A stretch of 64,000 bases of DNA from AP-15 sp963799085 (GCA_963799085.1 CAWCWA010000010.1:1-64000); one strand, 5' to 3'; numbered from the stretch's first letter, positions 43,810 through 55,771 are shown. Notes: generated from the sequence alone by a model not told the origin. Made by a program: numbers and translations.

Positions 43810-46132
43810 CTAGTTTCGAGCGTCTCGGATGGCGCGCCAGAGGCGTTCGGGGGTGGCGGGCATCTCGATGTGGCGGATGCCGAAGGGCGAGAGCGCGTCG
43901 ACGAGCGCGTTGGCGACCGCCGGCATCGCACCCACCGCCCCGGCCTCGCCCGCACCCTTGACGCCCAGCGGGATTGGTCTTGGTCGGCACCGGGTTGTTG
44001 TCGCAGTCGATGTTCGAGAGATCGCCGGCGCGCGGCATCGCGTAATCCATGAAGGAGCCGGTCAGGAGCTGCCCCGTGTCGGGGTCGAAGCGGATGTCCT
44101 CCATCAGGATTTGGCCGATGCCCTGAACGACACCGCCGCGGATCTGGCCTTCGAGCAGGAGCGGGTTCATGACCGTGCCGACATCGTCGACGACACTGTA
44201 GCGCAGGATTTCGACCTCGCCCGTCTCGGGGTCGATTTCGAGTTCGCAGATATGGCGTCCCGTTCGGGAAATTCTGCTGCTTGGCGGCGTAGGCAGCACC
44301 GGCGACGAGGCCCGGCTCCATGCCGTCGGGGAGCCGCGGCGGCTCCCAGGCGATCCGCGCGACCTCGGCAGAGGGACACGGCGCGGTCAGTGCCGGCGAT
44401 CGTAAAGGCGCCGTCCGCAAAGCCGATATCGGCCTCGGCGGCCTCGAGCAGATGTGCGGCGATCGCGGTCGCCTTCTCGACGATCTTCTCGGTCGCCAGA
44501 TGCACCGCCGAGCCGCCGAGGGCCGCCGAGCGCGAGCCGCCGGTGCCCTCGCCGATCGCCACCTTCTCGGTGTCGCCCTGGACGTAATGCACCCGGGCCG
44601 GATCGAGGCCGAGCCGGTCGCACAGGATCTGCTTGTAGACGGTCTCGTGGCCCTGGCCCTGGGTGATCGAGCCCGAGACCAGGGTCACCGTGCCGCTTCG
44701 GTCGAAGCGCACCTCGGCCGCCTCGAAGCCGCCCGCTGCGGCGCGCTCGATCGTGTTCGACAGGCCGAGGCCGCGCAATTTGCCCTGCCGCCGAGACGCC
44801 GCGCGGCGCGCCTCGAAACCGGCGGCGTCGGCAAGCTTCAGCGCCATGTCGAGCGTCCGGCCGAACTCGCCGCAATCGTAGGTGAAGGTCAGCGCCGATT
44901 TGTACGGCATCGCCTCGGGCGGGATCAGGTTGCGCCGGCGCAATTCGACGGGATCGATGCCGAGTTCGTCGGCCGCTTCGTCGACCATCCGCTCGATGAC
45001 ATAGCCCGCCTCAGGCCGGCCGTTGCCGCGATAAGGCCGCACCGGGTTGGTGTTGGTGTAGACGGCGGTGACCTCGGCGCGCATCGCGGGCGTGCGGTAG
45101 ACGCCGGCCAAGGTCCCGAGGTTCATGACGAAGACGTTGGAATTGGCCTGCGGATAGGCGCCGACCGCGGCGATCGTGCGGGTGCGGAAGCCGAGGAAAC
45201 GGCCGTCGCGGTCGAGCGCCAGTTCGGCCTCGGTGACATTGTCGCGGGCCTGGGCGTCGCCGAGAAACGCTTCGCTGCGGGTGCTGGTCCATTTGACCGG
45301 CCGGCCGAGCAGCCTGGAGGCCAGCAATACCAGCGCCACTTCATTGTAGATCGCCGATTTCATGCCGAAGCTGCCGCCGATGTCGCCGGCGACGACGCGG
45401 ACATGGCTCTCCGGCACGCCGACGATGTGCGCCAGTTCGGCGCGGTAGGCGTGGGTGCGCTGCAGGGTCGTGTAGATCGTGTAATGGTCGTCGGCGGCGT
45501 TGTAGTCGCCGATCGCGCCGCGCGGCTCCATGCTGGCCGCGGTCACCCGGTTGATGACGAGCCGGCGGCGGACGACGTGGGCGGCGCCGGCGATCGCCGC
45601 CTCGGTCGCCGCCGCGTCGCCCTCGGTATGGAAGAAGGCGAGATTGCCGGGGCATTCGTCCCAGACCAAGGGCGCCCCGGGTTCGACCGCGGCGGCGGTC
45701 GAGACGATCGCCGGCAGGGGCTCGTAATCGACCGCGATCAGCTCGGCGGCGTCCTCGGCCTGATGCCGGGTCAGCGCCACGACAAAGGCGACATAATCGC
45801 CGACCCAGCGCACCCGGTCCCGGACCAATGCCGGGAACGGCAGGCGCGGCGGCGCGCGAGCCGTCGCGCAGGCGCAGCCCGCCCGGGGTCGGCAGGTCGC
45901 CCCATCCGGATTGTTCCCAATCCGCCCCGGTCAACACCGCCAGCACGCCCGGCGCCGCCTTCGCCGCTTCCGTGTCGATCGTGCGGATGCGGGCATGCGC
46001 GTAGGGCGAGCGCAGCACATGGCCATAGACCATCCGCGGCAGCGCCATGTCGTCGACATAGCGCCCGCCGCCGCGCAACAGCCGCGGATCCTCGAACCGA
46101 GGAACCGCCTGACCCAGTGCAAACTCCCCCAT
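43810..46132 (-). CDS. Molybdenum hydroxylase large subunit (CoxL/xanthine dehydrogenase type; four frameshifts)
   Basis: The large, molybdopterin-cytosine-dinucleotide-binding subunit. It starts 'MGEFALGQAVPRFEDPRLLR' and 'GRYVDDMALPRMVYGHVLRS'. Main features: 'GDIGGSFGMKSAIYNEVAL', 'PYRGNGRPEAGYVIERMVDE' (not the AYRCSFR of true CO dehydrogenase, so form II or another substrate), 'GSITQGQGHETVYKQIL' and 'GEGTGGSRSAALGGSAV'. The end 'IRHIEMPATPERLWRAIRDA' precedes TAG. The frame changes near 45855, 44380, 44265 and 43970; total about 774 residues, normal for the family. The FAD and 2Fe-2S subunit genes are not adjacent. Confidence 0.85.
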
Positions 46133-46181
46133 TATCGCCTCGTCGAATCGCTGTTGGTCGCTCTGCTATTGTGGGCCAACA

Positions 46182-46949
46182 TCACGCCGCCATCCAGCCG
46201 CCGTCGACGTTGTAGGCGGCACCGGTGACGTAGCTCGCGCGGTCGGAGCAGAGCCAGGCGACCATCTCGGCGATCTCCTCCGGGGCGCCCATGCGCTTGA
46301 GCGGGGTTTGCGCCATGATCGCCTCGCCGCGTCGCTGCATGACCTCCCCGGTCATGCGGGTCTTGATGTAGCCGGGGCAGACGGCGTTGACCCTGATCCC
46401 GGCCTCGGCATATTCGAGGGCGGCGGTCTTGGTCAGGCCGAGGACGCCGTGCTTGGCGGCGACATAGGCGGATGAGGTCGGCAGACCGACGAGACCGGCG
46501 ATCGATCCGGTATTGACGATCGCGCCGCCGCCCTGCGCCAGCATCCGCGGGATCTCGTGCCGCATGCAAAGCCACACACCCTTCAGATTGACCGCGATCA
46601 TCCGGTCAAAGGCTTCCTCCGACCAGTCGGCGGTCTTCATCCCGGCGGCGTCGACCTGCCAGCCCGCGATCCCGGCATTGTTGAAGGCGCAGTCGAGCCG
46701 GCCATAGGCGCCGACGACCGACGCGACCATCCCGCGCACGGCGGCGTCGCTCGTCACCTCGCCCGAGAGAGAAATCGCCTGGCCGCCCGCCGCGTTGACG
46801 AGCGCTACGGTTTCCGCCGCCGCCTCGGCGGCGATGTCGGCGACGGCAAGCCGCGCGCCCTCGCGGGCAAAGGCGAGTGCCGTCGCCCGGCCGATCCCGC
46901 CGCCTCCGCCGGTGATCAGCGCCGATTTGCCGTCGAGCATTCCGGTCAT
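46182..46949 (-). CDS. SDR-family oxidoreductase
   Basis: A 255-residue classical SDR, 49 nt upstream of the molybdenum hydroxylase gene on the same strand. It has 'KSALITGGGGGIGRATALAF' (cofactor loop), 'DCAFNNAGIAGWQVDAAGMK', catalytic Ser in 'IVNTGSIAGLVGLPTSSAY' and 'YVAAKHGVLGLTKTAALEYA', then 'NAVCPGYIKTRMTGEVMQR' and the final 'GAAYNVDGGWMAA'. ATG 46949 is chosen behind GGGAGGG; an upstream in-frame start would add an unlikely 54-residue leader. Substrate unknown. Confidence 0.9.
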   Translation of the reverse strand: MTGMLDGKSALITGGGGGIGRATALAFAREGARLAVADIAAEAAAETVALVNAAGGQAISLSGEVTSDAAVRGMVASVVGAYGRLDCAFNNAGIAGWQVDAAGMKTADWSEEAFDRMIAVNLKGVWLCMRHEIPRMLAQGGGAIVNTGSIAGLVGLPTSSAYVAAKHGVLGLTKTAALEYAEAGIRVNAVCPGYIKTRMTGEVMQRRGEAIMAQTPLKRMGAPEEIAEMVAWLCSDRASYVTGAAYNVDGGWMAA

Positions 46950-47007
46950 CGTTCCCTCCCGATTCTTCTGCCGGATCTCAGCATAGCGCCGGCGCCACGC
47001 GGCCGGT

Positions 47008-48197
47008 ATGGTCATCCCGGAATTTCTCGGGAGCGCGAAAGTGGCCGATGACGGCAGGGCGCGCGTCGCCGCATGGCTCGAAGCCTGGGACTGCCAGCGC
47101 TTGCACCGCACCGGGACGGCGGGCGACGCGGCGGGTGCCGAATGGCTGATGCGCGAGGCGGCAAAGCTCGGCGCGGCACCCTATTGCGAGGAATTCCCGC
47201 TCAGCCGGCTCGATCCGGTCGCGGCCTATCTTGAGATCGAAGGCGAGACCATCGCGGGCGTGCCGGTGTTCGATGCGCCGGCGACAAGCGAGGAGGGAAT
47301 TCTCGGCAGGCTCGGCGCCGTCGGCGGCGATGCCACGATCGGGGTCGCCGAGCTGTCGCCGCAGGCCGTCTATACGCCGGCTTATCGCGAGATGCGGCGC
47401 ACCGCCCGCCATAACGCGCTCGTCATCGTCTGCCAGGGCGCACATCCCGGTCTCGGTCTCTTGAACGCCGAAGAATTCCGTAAGCCCTACGGCTCCCCGG
47501 CAATCCATCTGCCGAGCGAGGCGCGGGAGACCGTGCTCGCGGCCGCGGCGCGCGGGGCTCAGGCGCGGCTCGTCGCAGCAAGCCGTCGCACTCCCGCCAA
47601 GGCGTGCAACGTCGTGGTCGCGACTCGCCGGGCTCGATCCGTCACGGCGGCCGGTCGTCGTTATGACGCCACGCAGCTCGTGGTGGCAATCGACCGCCGA
47701 ACGCGGCGGCGGGCTGGTCTGCTGGCTCGAGACGCTCCGCGCGCTGAGCGCCGCGCCGCCCGGCTGCGATGTGGTCTTCACCGCCAACAGCGGCCACGAA
47801 CTCGGCCATCTCGGCCTCGACGCATTCCTCGCCCTCCGCCCCTTCTGGGAGCGCCCGGCAGCAGAAGGAGGCGCGCTCTGGGTTCACTACGGGGCCAATC
47901 TGGGTGCCGCCGGCGGCTCGCTCTCGGTCGTCTCGGCGCGCGCCGATTTGTGCGCCCAGCGCCGCCGCCGAACTCGCGCGCCACGGGCGGCCGCCCGATC
48001 GCGCGGCGCCCGTCACCGCGGCGCCCAGCGGCGAGACCCGCGACATCCATCGCGCCGGCGGCGATTATCTAACGCTCGTCGGCACCAATCCGTTGTTCCA
48101 TCTGCCGCAGGACCGTTGGCCCGATGCGGTCGATCCGGCGGCGGTCGCCGACATCGCCGCGGCGGCAGCGCGGCTCGTCGTGGCGTTGACGCGCTGA
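47008..48197 (+). CDS. M28-like aminopeptidase-type protein (two frameshifts)
   Basis: About 395 residues when two frameshifts (near 47665 and 47955) are bridged. The N-terminal part ('GTAGDAAGAEWLMREAAKLG', 'EEFPLSRLDPVAAYLEIEGE') and the PA-like insert ('GILGRLGAVGGDATIGVAEL') resemble M28 zinc peptidases. The later 'ERGGGLVCWLETLRALSAAP' and 'DVVFTANSGHELGHLGLDAF' correspond to the region holding the catalytic Glu and metal ligands, but the canonical first metal motif (HxD) is unclear. It may be an inactive or atypical member. It is convergent with groEL, separated by a terminator hairpin. Confidence 0.65.
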
Positions 48198-48202
48198 AAG
48201 CG

Positions 48203-48236
48203 GACAAAAGAAGAGCCGGCGCCCGAAGACGCCGGC
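48203..48236 (-). terminator. Rho-independent terminator of groESL
   Basis: On the minus strand a perfect 7-bp stem GCCGGCG / CGCCGGC (48215-48221 with 48230-48236, 8-nt loop) is followed by the T-rich TCTTCTTTTGTCC, 28 nt after the groEL stop codon. It lies between convergent groEL and the peptidase-like gene. Confidence 0.75.
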
Positions 48237-48263
48237 CCGGTCTGGAAAGTCGCGCTACGAAAC

Positions 48264-49906
<1,643 letters not shown>

Positions 49907-49927
49907 ACTCGTTTCTCCCCGGGCGGC

Positions 49928-50215
49928 CTAATCGACCACGCCCATGATGTCGGTTTCCTTCATGACGACGAGGTCCTCGCCGTCAATCTTGATCTCGGTG
50001 CCCGACCATTTGCCAAACAGCACCCGGTCTCCGACCTTGACGTCGAGCGGATGCAGTTTGCCGTCGTCGCCGCGCGTGCCCGGTCCGGCGGCGATGACCT
50101 GGCCTTCCATGGGCTTTTCCTTGGCGGTATCAGGAATGATGATGCCGCCTTTGGTCTTTTCCTCCTCTTCGGTGCGGCGGATCAGGACGCGATCCTGCAG
50201 CGGTCGAAATTGCAC
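49928..50215 (-). CDS. groES: Co-chaperonin GroES
   Basis: The 95-residue lid of the GroEL chamber. It reads 'QFRPLQDRVLIRRTEEEEKT', the mobile loop 'KGGIIIPDTAKEKPMEGQVI', 'KVGDRVLFGKWSGTEIKIDG' and the end 'VMKETDIMGVVD'. The start is GTG 50215, directly behind GGAGGAG; an upstream in-frame ATG 50233 would overlap that Shine-Dalgarno. groEL follows after 21 nt. The pair is preceded by a CIRCE operator, so HrcA heat-shock repression is inferred. Confidence 0.97.
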   Translation of the reverse strand: MQFRPLQDRVLIRRTEEEEKTKGGIIIPDTAKEKPMEGQVIAAGPGTRGDDGKLHPLDVKVGDRVLFGKWSGTEIKIDGEDLVVMKETDIMGVVD

Positions 50216-50261
50216 GGGACTCCTCCATTCCACAGCTGAAAGTAAATGTCTCGACCATGCT

Positions 50262-50288
50262 CTGGCACTCGGTGGTCGAGAGTGCTAG
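50262..50288 (-). promoter_or_regulatory. CIRCE operator (HrcA binding site) of groESL
   Basis: The inverted repeat CTGGCACTC-N9-GAGTGCTAG matches the CIRCE consensus TTAGCACTC-N9-GAGTGCTAA at seven of nine positions in the left arm and eight of nine in the right, with exactly 9 nt spacing. It is 47 nt upstream of the groES start, where HrcA represses groESL transcription in many bacteria. Confidence 0.93.
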
Positions 50289-50429
50289 CAAAATAACCGG
50301 CGGCGCCGCGGTTTCAAGAGCTAAAGAAGCAATCGCCTTGACGCCCGGCGGCGGCGATCCCACATCGTAAAGTGTCGTCAACTTTGCCGGAGGGTGTCGC
50401 ACAGACATGAAGCCACCCGGGAGTTCGCA

Positions 50430-50558
50430 GTTGCCGACCCCTTGGCATCGGCAACGGATGACAAAGCCCAAGATTTAGCCCGGCTTGATGATCCGGGCGC
50501 GAAGAGAGCCTTCGCAAAAAGTGACCCCCGTCTGCCGCCACGGCGCGCGCGGGGGTCA
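50430..50558. repeat. Cluster of three stem-loops between groESL and the hydrolase gene
   Basis: In the 348-nt gene-free gap (50289-50636) there are three successive perfect inverted repeats: GTTGCCGA..TCGGCAAC (50430-50455), GCCCGG..CCGGGC (50478-50498) and TGACCCCCG..CGGGGGTCA (50522-50558). None is followed by a T-run, so they do not look like simple terminators. They could be a structured RNA, a 5' leader of the next gene, or degenerate REP elements. Confidence 0.55.
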
Positions 50559-50636
50559 TTGCGATTTCGCGTCACCGTCCATTTCAGGGTTGCTGAAGTC
50601 GGTTCGCTGGTCCTAGCTTGGTCCCTTGTTCCGAAG

Positions 50637-51638
50637 ATGCCGCGCATGAACCTCGACAGCTCCGGCCCGACCTCGCGAATCTATTTTTCGCAGCGACTCA
50701 GACTGCATTACGTCGATTGGGGGAACCCGAGCGCCCCGCCGCTGCTGCTGGTCCATGGCGGGCGCGACCATTGCCGCAATTGGGACTGGGTTGCCGCGGC
50801 GCTGCGCCAGGATTGGCATGTGCTGGCGCCCGATCTGCGCGGCCATGGCGACAGCCAATGGTCGCCCGACGGCAATTACTCGATCGCCGGCTATATCTAC
50901 GATCTGGCGCAACTGATCCATCAACAGGAATTCGCGCCGGTGACCGTCATCGCGCATTCGCTGGGCGGCGTCATCGCACTGCGTTACGCCGGCATCTATC
51001 CCGATTTTGTCAGGAGGCTGGTGGCAATCGAGGGTCTTGGCGCGTCGCCGCGGCGTCATCGCGAGCGCGCGCAACGGAGTATCGCGCAGCGCATGCAACA
51101 CTGGATCGAGGAGGAGCGCGGCCTTTCCGGCCGGTTGCCGCGCCGCTACTCCTCGATCGAGGATGCGTTCCGCCGCATGCAGGAGGCAAACCGCCACCTG
51201 TCGCCCGAGCAGGCGCGGCACCTGACCCAGCACGGCGTCTATCAGAACGAGGACGGCACATACAGCTGGAAGTTCGACAATTACGTTCGCGCGGAGCCGC
51301 CCTACGACATGACCATGGCCGAGATCGAGGAACTGTGGGATCGGATCACCTGCCCAACGCTCCTCGTCTACGGCAAGGAGAGCTGGGCTTCGAACCCGGC
51401 GGAAGATGGCCGCGCCCGCCATTTTCGCAATGCCAGGATCGTTACGGTCGACAATGCCGGGCATTGGGTCCACCACGACCGGCTCGATTTCTTCCTCGAC
51501 CTCGTCCGCGGCTTATCTAGCCGCTCCCGGGAAGGCGCCTGCGGCTACGCCTGGCGGCGGCGTTTCGGGCGAGGCTCGGCTTCGGCAGCGGGTTTGCGGG
51601 TGCTGTTTCAGCCGCTGCCTTGCCGCGACCGCCACTGA
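50637..51638 (+). CDS. Alpha/beta hydrolase
   Basis: A typical single-domain hydrolase: 'RLRLHYVDWGNPSAPPLLLV' with oxyanion 'HGGRDHCRNWD', nucleophile Ser in 'VIAHSLGGVIALRYA', cap region 'EDAFRRMQEANRHLSPEQAR', and catalytic His in 'VTVDNAGHWVHHD'. The Asp follows 'CPTLLVYGKESW'. Esterase, epoxide hydrolase or C-C hydrolase activity cannot be told apart here. The natural C-terminus would be about residue 293 ('FFLDLVRGL', near 51515). The extra 40 residues up to 51638 are basic and run antisense to the ku 3' end, suggesting a lost stop codon or a frameshift. Confidence 0.85.
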   Translation: MPRMNLDSSGPTSRIYFSQRLRLHYVDWGNPSAPPLLLVHGGRDHCRNWDWVAAALRQDWHVLAPDLRGHGDSQWSPDGNYSIAGYIYDLAQLIHQQEFAPVTVIAHSLGGVIALRYAGIYPDFVRRLVAIEGLGASPRRHRERAQRSIAQRMQHWIEEERGLSGRLPRRYSSIEDAFRRMQEANRHLSPEQARHLTQHGVYQNEDGTYSWKFDNYVRAEPPYDMTMAEIEELWDRITCPTLLVYGKESWASNPAEDGRARHFRNARIVTVDNAGHWVHHDRLDFFLDLVRGLSSRSREGACGYAWRRRFGRGSASAAGLRVLFQPLPCRDRH

Positions 51639-52526
51639 CCGGCAGCAGCAGGCTGGGCTGTGCGCGCGAACTCTTAGGCTGGTGGCGAGCGTGCTCTTGC
51701 GCGGCGGGCGACTGTTTCGCAGCGGCGGCCCGAGCCGGGGCCTCCCCGCCTTCCTCGGCGAGGCTGCGTTTCAACGCCTCCATCAGATCGATCACTTGTG
51801 CGGGTTTGCGCGCCGGCGCCTTCTCCGGCAATTTGCCGGCAAGCTTCTGCTCGATCAGTTCGCGAAGCGCGGTTTGATAGTGGTCGACGAAGTTTTCCGG
51901 ATCGAGCTTGCGTGTTCGCCGCGCGAATGATCTGCTCCATGATCGCCAGCTCTTCTTCGTCGACGGCGTCCTCGGCGATCCCGTCGAAGAATTGATCGGC
52001 CGACCGAACTTCGTCCTCGAAGTGTATCGCGTTGACAAGCAGCCCGCTGCTATACGGCCGGATCGCGACGACCCGCTCGCGGGCATTGATCACCACTTGC
52101 CCGACCGCGACTTTCTGCGTCCGTCAAGCGCTTCGCGGAAAACGCGATAGGCAGCTTCGGCGATGCTGCCGTCCGGCACCAGGTAATAGGGGTCGGCCGA
52201 GATAGACCGGATCGAAATCGTCATCGTCGACAAATTCCGCGATGTCGATCGTGTCGGTGGTCTCGAGCCGCAGTTTTTCGAGATCCTTGGGCTCGACGGT
52301 CACGTACCGGCCCTTTTCGTATTCGTAACCCTTGACGATCTCGTCGCGCTCGACCGGGCCCAGCCCCGGGACGATCGTCTGCTGCCGCACCCGCTCGCCC
52401 GAGGGGCCGTGGATCATGTGGAAGCGGATCCGCTCCTTCTCGGTTGTCGCGGTGTAGAGACGCACCCCGATCGTCACCAGCGAGAGCTTCAGAAAACCGG
52501 TCCAATAAGGGCGCGGGCGGCGGCAT
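51517..52526 (-). CDS. ku: Ku protein of non-homologous end joining (four frameshifts)
   Basis: Bacterial Ku is a homodimeric ring that binds DNA double-strand ends and recruits LigD. The start region reads MPPPAP then 'YWTGFLKLSLVTIGVRLYTA' after a shift near 52510. It continues 'RIRFHMIHGPSGERVRQQTI', 'KGYEYEKGRYVTVEPKDLEK', 'LRLETTDTIDIAEFVDDDDF', 'DPYYLVPDGSIAEAAYRVFR', 'VVINARERVVAIRPYSSGLL' and 'QTALRELIEQKLAGKL', with a basic Lys/Ala-rich tail. Shifts lie near 52510, 52195, 52115 and 51915. No ligD is in the window. The corrected length (about 335) is typical of alphaproteobacterial Ku with an extended tail. Confidence 0.85.
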
Positions 52527-52651
52527 GATCGCAAACTCCTGCTCGATCGAGGCAAACGACAACGAGCGACGGATGTTCCACTCGTCGCGGCGCTCACGCT
52601 GCCAGCCGATACTAGCCGAGAAGAGGCCCGCCCGTCGATCGCTCGCCGGCG

Positions 52652-53125
52652 CTACGACGGGTTGTCGAAAATCGGGTAGAGCACCCGGTCGCCGGGCTTG
52701 ATGCCGAGACGTGCCGCGGTGCCGCCGGCCAACTCGATGACCGCCCGGACCGGCTTCGGCGCGGCAATCAGATCGTCCGATTGCGGCACCGCCCGCTCGT
52801 GGATGCCGACGATGCGGCCGTGCTCGTCGACGAACAGCATGTCGAGCGGGATCAGGGTGTTGCGCATCCACATTGTCGCCGCTGTCGGCGATTTGTAGTC
52901 GAACAGCATCCCGGCGTCGGGCGCGAGGCTTTGGCGAAACATCAAGCCTTGCGCCATCTGCTCCGGCGTCTCCGCGAGTTCGATGGTAAAGCGGTGCGGG
53001 CCCGTGGCGCTGACGATTGTCATATGCCCGGCGGCGAAATGTTGAAGCTGCGCGTCGGCGGCCGGCGCCGCGCAAAGCGCCGACAAGCAAACCCAAAGCA
53101 GAAGAACGCTGCGTCGCCGGATCAT
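52652..53125 (-). CDS. DUF192 family secreted protein
   Basis: A 157-residue protein with a cleavable signal ('LLLWVCLSALCAAPAADA'). The DUF192 core reads 'FTIELAETPEQMAQGLMFRQ', 'MLFDYKSPTAATMWMRNTLI', 'PLDMLFVDEHGRIVGIHERA' and 'AVIELAGGTAARLGIKPGDR'. The family is small, beta-rich, often periplasmic and of unknown function. It is intact, with the usual length. It is divergent from the antiporter and in the same orientation as ku; the 125-nt gap between it and ku shows nothing recognisable. Confidence 0.93.
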   Translation of the reverse strand: MIRRRSVLLLWVCLSALCAAPAADAQLQHFAAGHMTIVSATGPHRFTIELAETPEQMAQGLMFRQSLAPDAGMLFDYKSPTAATMWMRNTLIPLDMLFVDEHGRIVGIHERAVPQSDDLIAAPKPVRAVIELAGGTAARLGIKPGDRVLYPIFDNPS

Positions 53126-53258
53126 CCGCTGGCAACCTATCGGTTCTGTCGATCTCTATTATCGTGCGCCGAGCTAGACAGGAGGCAAGGACAAACTCGA
53201 CGCGGCGGCGTCTCTTGTGAACGCGAGACCGCCGCCGGTACGGTTGCCGCCACCGGCC

Positions 53259-55758
53259 ATGCACGAAACTGTCCTGACCGTCTTTGCCGTCACGGCACTC
53301 CTCGGGCTCGTCAGCTTGCTGCTGCCGCTCGCCGAGCGTTTCGCCATACCCTATACCGTATTGCTGGCACTGGTGGGGATCGCGATCGGCGCGGTGACCA
53401 ATGTGCCCGGCATCTATCACCCGGGCGGCATCGTCGGTGATATCCTGTCGACGCTGCGCGATTTCGGTCTGAGCGCCGAATCCCTCCTTTACATATTCCT
53501 GCCGGCGCTGCTGTTCGAAGCCGCCCTCAATGTCGATGTCCGCCAGCTCGGCGACGAAATGGCGCCGGTGCTGTTGCTGGCCGTGGTCGGCGTCATCGTG
53601 TGCACGCTCGTCGTCGGTTTTGCGCTGTGGCCGATCGCGCCGGTGGGCGTCGTCGGCTGTATCGTCCTGGGCGCGATCATCGCCACCACCGACCCCGTGG
53701 CGGTCGTCGCGATCTTTCGCGACATCGGCGCGCCGCGGCGGCTATCGACGCTGGTGCAGGGCGAGAGCCTGTTCAACGACGCGGCGGCGATCGCGATTTA
53801 TTCGCTCGCCGTGGCGATGCTGACCGGCGAACGGCCGGCAAGCCCGGTCGAAGGCATAGTGGCTTTTCTGCGCCAGTTCGGCGGCGGCCTCGCAGTCGGC
53901 TATCTGACCGGCTGGGCCGTGACTGCATTCATGCCGGTGTTGCGGTCGAGCCGCCTTGCCGAGGCGACGCTGACGATCGGCTTCGCCTATTTCGTCTTTA
54001 TCGTCTGCGACCATTACCTGGGCTGTTCCGGCGTCGTCGCGGTGGCGACCGCGGCGCTCGCGGTCAGCGCCGGTGGGCGGCGGCGCCTTTCGCCGTCAAA
54101 TTTCGAAAGCCTGACCGTCACCTGGGAGCAGCTGGCCTTCTGGGCGAGTTCGCTGATTTTTCTGTTCGCGGCAATGAAGACGCCGGAACTGCTGCTGAAC
54201 GCGCGTTGGGTCGACATCGCACTCCTTGCCGCGCTGATCGTGGCGGCACTCGTCGCCCGCGCGCTGACGCTTTATGGGCTGATGCCGCTCCTTACCGTCG
54301 CCCGGCATCGGCCATTCGATCGACGCCAACTACAAGGTCGTCATGCTATGGGGCGGCATGCGTGGAGCGGTGTCGTTGGCGCTCGCTCTGGCCGCGACCG
54401 AGGAGACGGCGCTGCCGCCGGAAGTGCGCCAATTCGTCGGCGTGCTCGCGACCGGCTTCGTGCTCTTCACGCTGCTCGTCACCGCGCCGACGATGCGGCC
54501 ATTGATGCGGCTGATGCGGCTCAACGACGTGCCGCCGGCCGAGCAGGCATTGCGTGAGCGGGTCATCGGCCTGTCGCTGTCGTCGATCCGCGAGGAGATC
54601 GAGACGGTCGCGGCCCAGCATCAGATCGCCCTGGAGATCGTATCCGAGATTTCCCAAATCTATACCGAACAGAGCCGCGACCCGGCCGACATCGCCGAGG
54701 AGAACGCGCAACTGCCGGTAACTTTGCGGCTGCGCGCGGCGCTGTCGGTGCTGGCCGATCGCGAGCAGGAATTCTCGCTCGACTATTTCGAAGGGCGCAC
54801 CGTGTCGCGCCGGGTCGCGGCGAGCCTGCTTGCCCATGCCGCGCGCCTGCGCGACGGCGCCCGCAGCCATGGTGTCGAGGGTTACCAGCAGGCGGCCGAG
54901 CGGCTACGGCAATTCGACCCGACTTTTCGCCTGGCCCTGGCGCTCCACCGTCGGATCGGCATTGCAGCACCTCTGGCCCGGCAGCTCGCCGACCGGTTCG
55001 AGGTCCAGCTCGCCGCCCGCTTCGTCCTGGAAAATTTGATCGTCTTCAACAAGGAGCAGATCGAGCGATTGTTCGGAAACGGCCCGAGTGCCGCGCTGTC
55101 CCGATTGCTGACGTTCCGCCTCGACGGGATCAACCGCTCGATCGCGGCGCTGAAATTGCAGTATCCAAGTTATGTCCGCCGGCTCGAAAGCCAGTTTTTG
55201 GCACGTACCGCGGCGCGTCTCGAGGAGGAGCGCTATCGCCAGCTGCGCGGCGAATCGATCATCAACCAGGAGCTCTTCGACGAGCTGCAGCGCGATCTGC
55301 GCCGCCGGCGCCGCCAGGTCGAGGCCCGCACGGTGCTCGACCTCGGGCTGAAGCGGGACGATCTGGTGGCCCGCGTGCCGATGTTCGCCGCTCTTGACGC
55401 CGCAGCGCGGCGCTCGGTCGCGCGGCTCCTGCGGCCTCGGCTTGCGGTTCCGGACGAAGTCATCGTGCGCAAGGGCGAGCGCGGGGACGCAATGTATTTC
55501 ATCTCTTCGGGTGCGGTCGAAGTGCGCATCGCGCCGACCCCGGTGCACCTCGGCAGCGGCGATTTCTTCGGCGAGCTGGCGCTGCTTGTCGCCGACCGCC
55601 GCAACGCCGACGTGGTCTCGCTCGGTTTCTGCCAGCTGCTGAGCCTGGCGGCGCGCGATCTCGACCGGCTGTTCGGCGCCGAGCCAGCATTGCGCGAGCA
55701 GATCCACGCCGTTGCCCAGGCGCGCACCGCCGCCGCGGTTGCCGTCGAGTCGGGCTAA
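53259..55758 (+). CDS. CPA1 Na+(K+)/H+ antiporter with C-terminal cyclic-nucleotide-binding domain (one frameshift)
   Basis: The N-terminal 360 residues form a 12-helix NhaP-type antiporter: 'ESLLYIFLPALLFEAALNVD', 'VLGAIIATTDPVAVVAIFRD' and 'VQGESLFNDAAAIAIYSLAV' carry the conserved transport Asp residues (TDP, ND). 'WGGMRGAVSLALALA' follows a frameshift near 54310. A long cytoplasmic helical region then leads to a cNMP-binding domain ('VARLLRPRLAVPDEVIVRKG', 'DAMYFISSGAVEVRI', 'GSGDFFGELALLVADRRNAD'). This resembles plant SOS1-type and bacterial NhaP proteins gated by nucleotides. ATG 53259 is preferred over GTG 53217. The metC-like gene follows 13 nt after its stop. Confidence 0.88.
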
Positions 55759-55771
55759 GGGGAGGATTATG

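Noticed and set aside
51520..51638. A genuine 40-residue C-terminal extension of the alpha/beta hydrolase
   Set aside because: It is basic, lacks similarity to the hydrolase fold and runs exactly antisense to the ku 3' end. A missed stop or frameshift is more likely.
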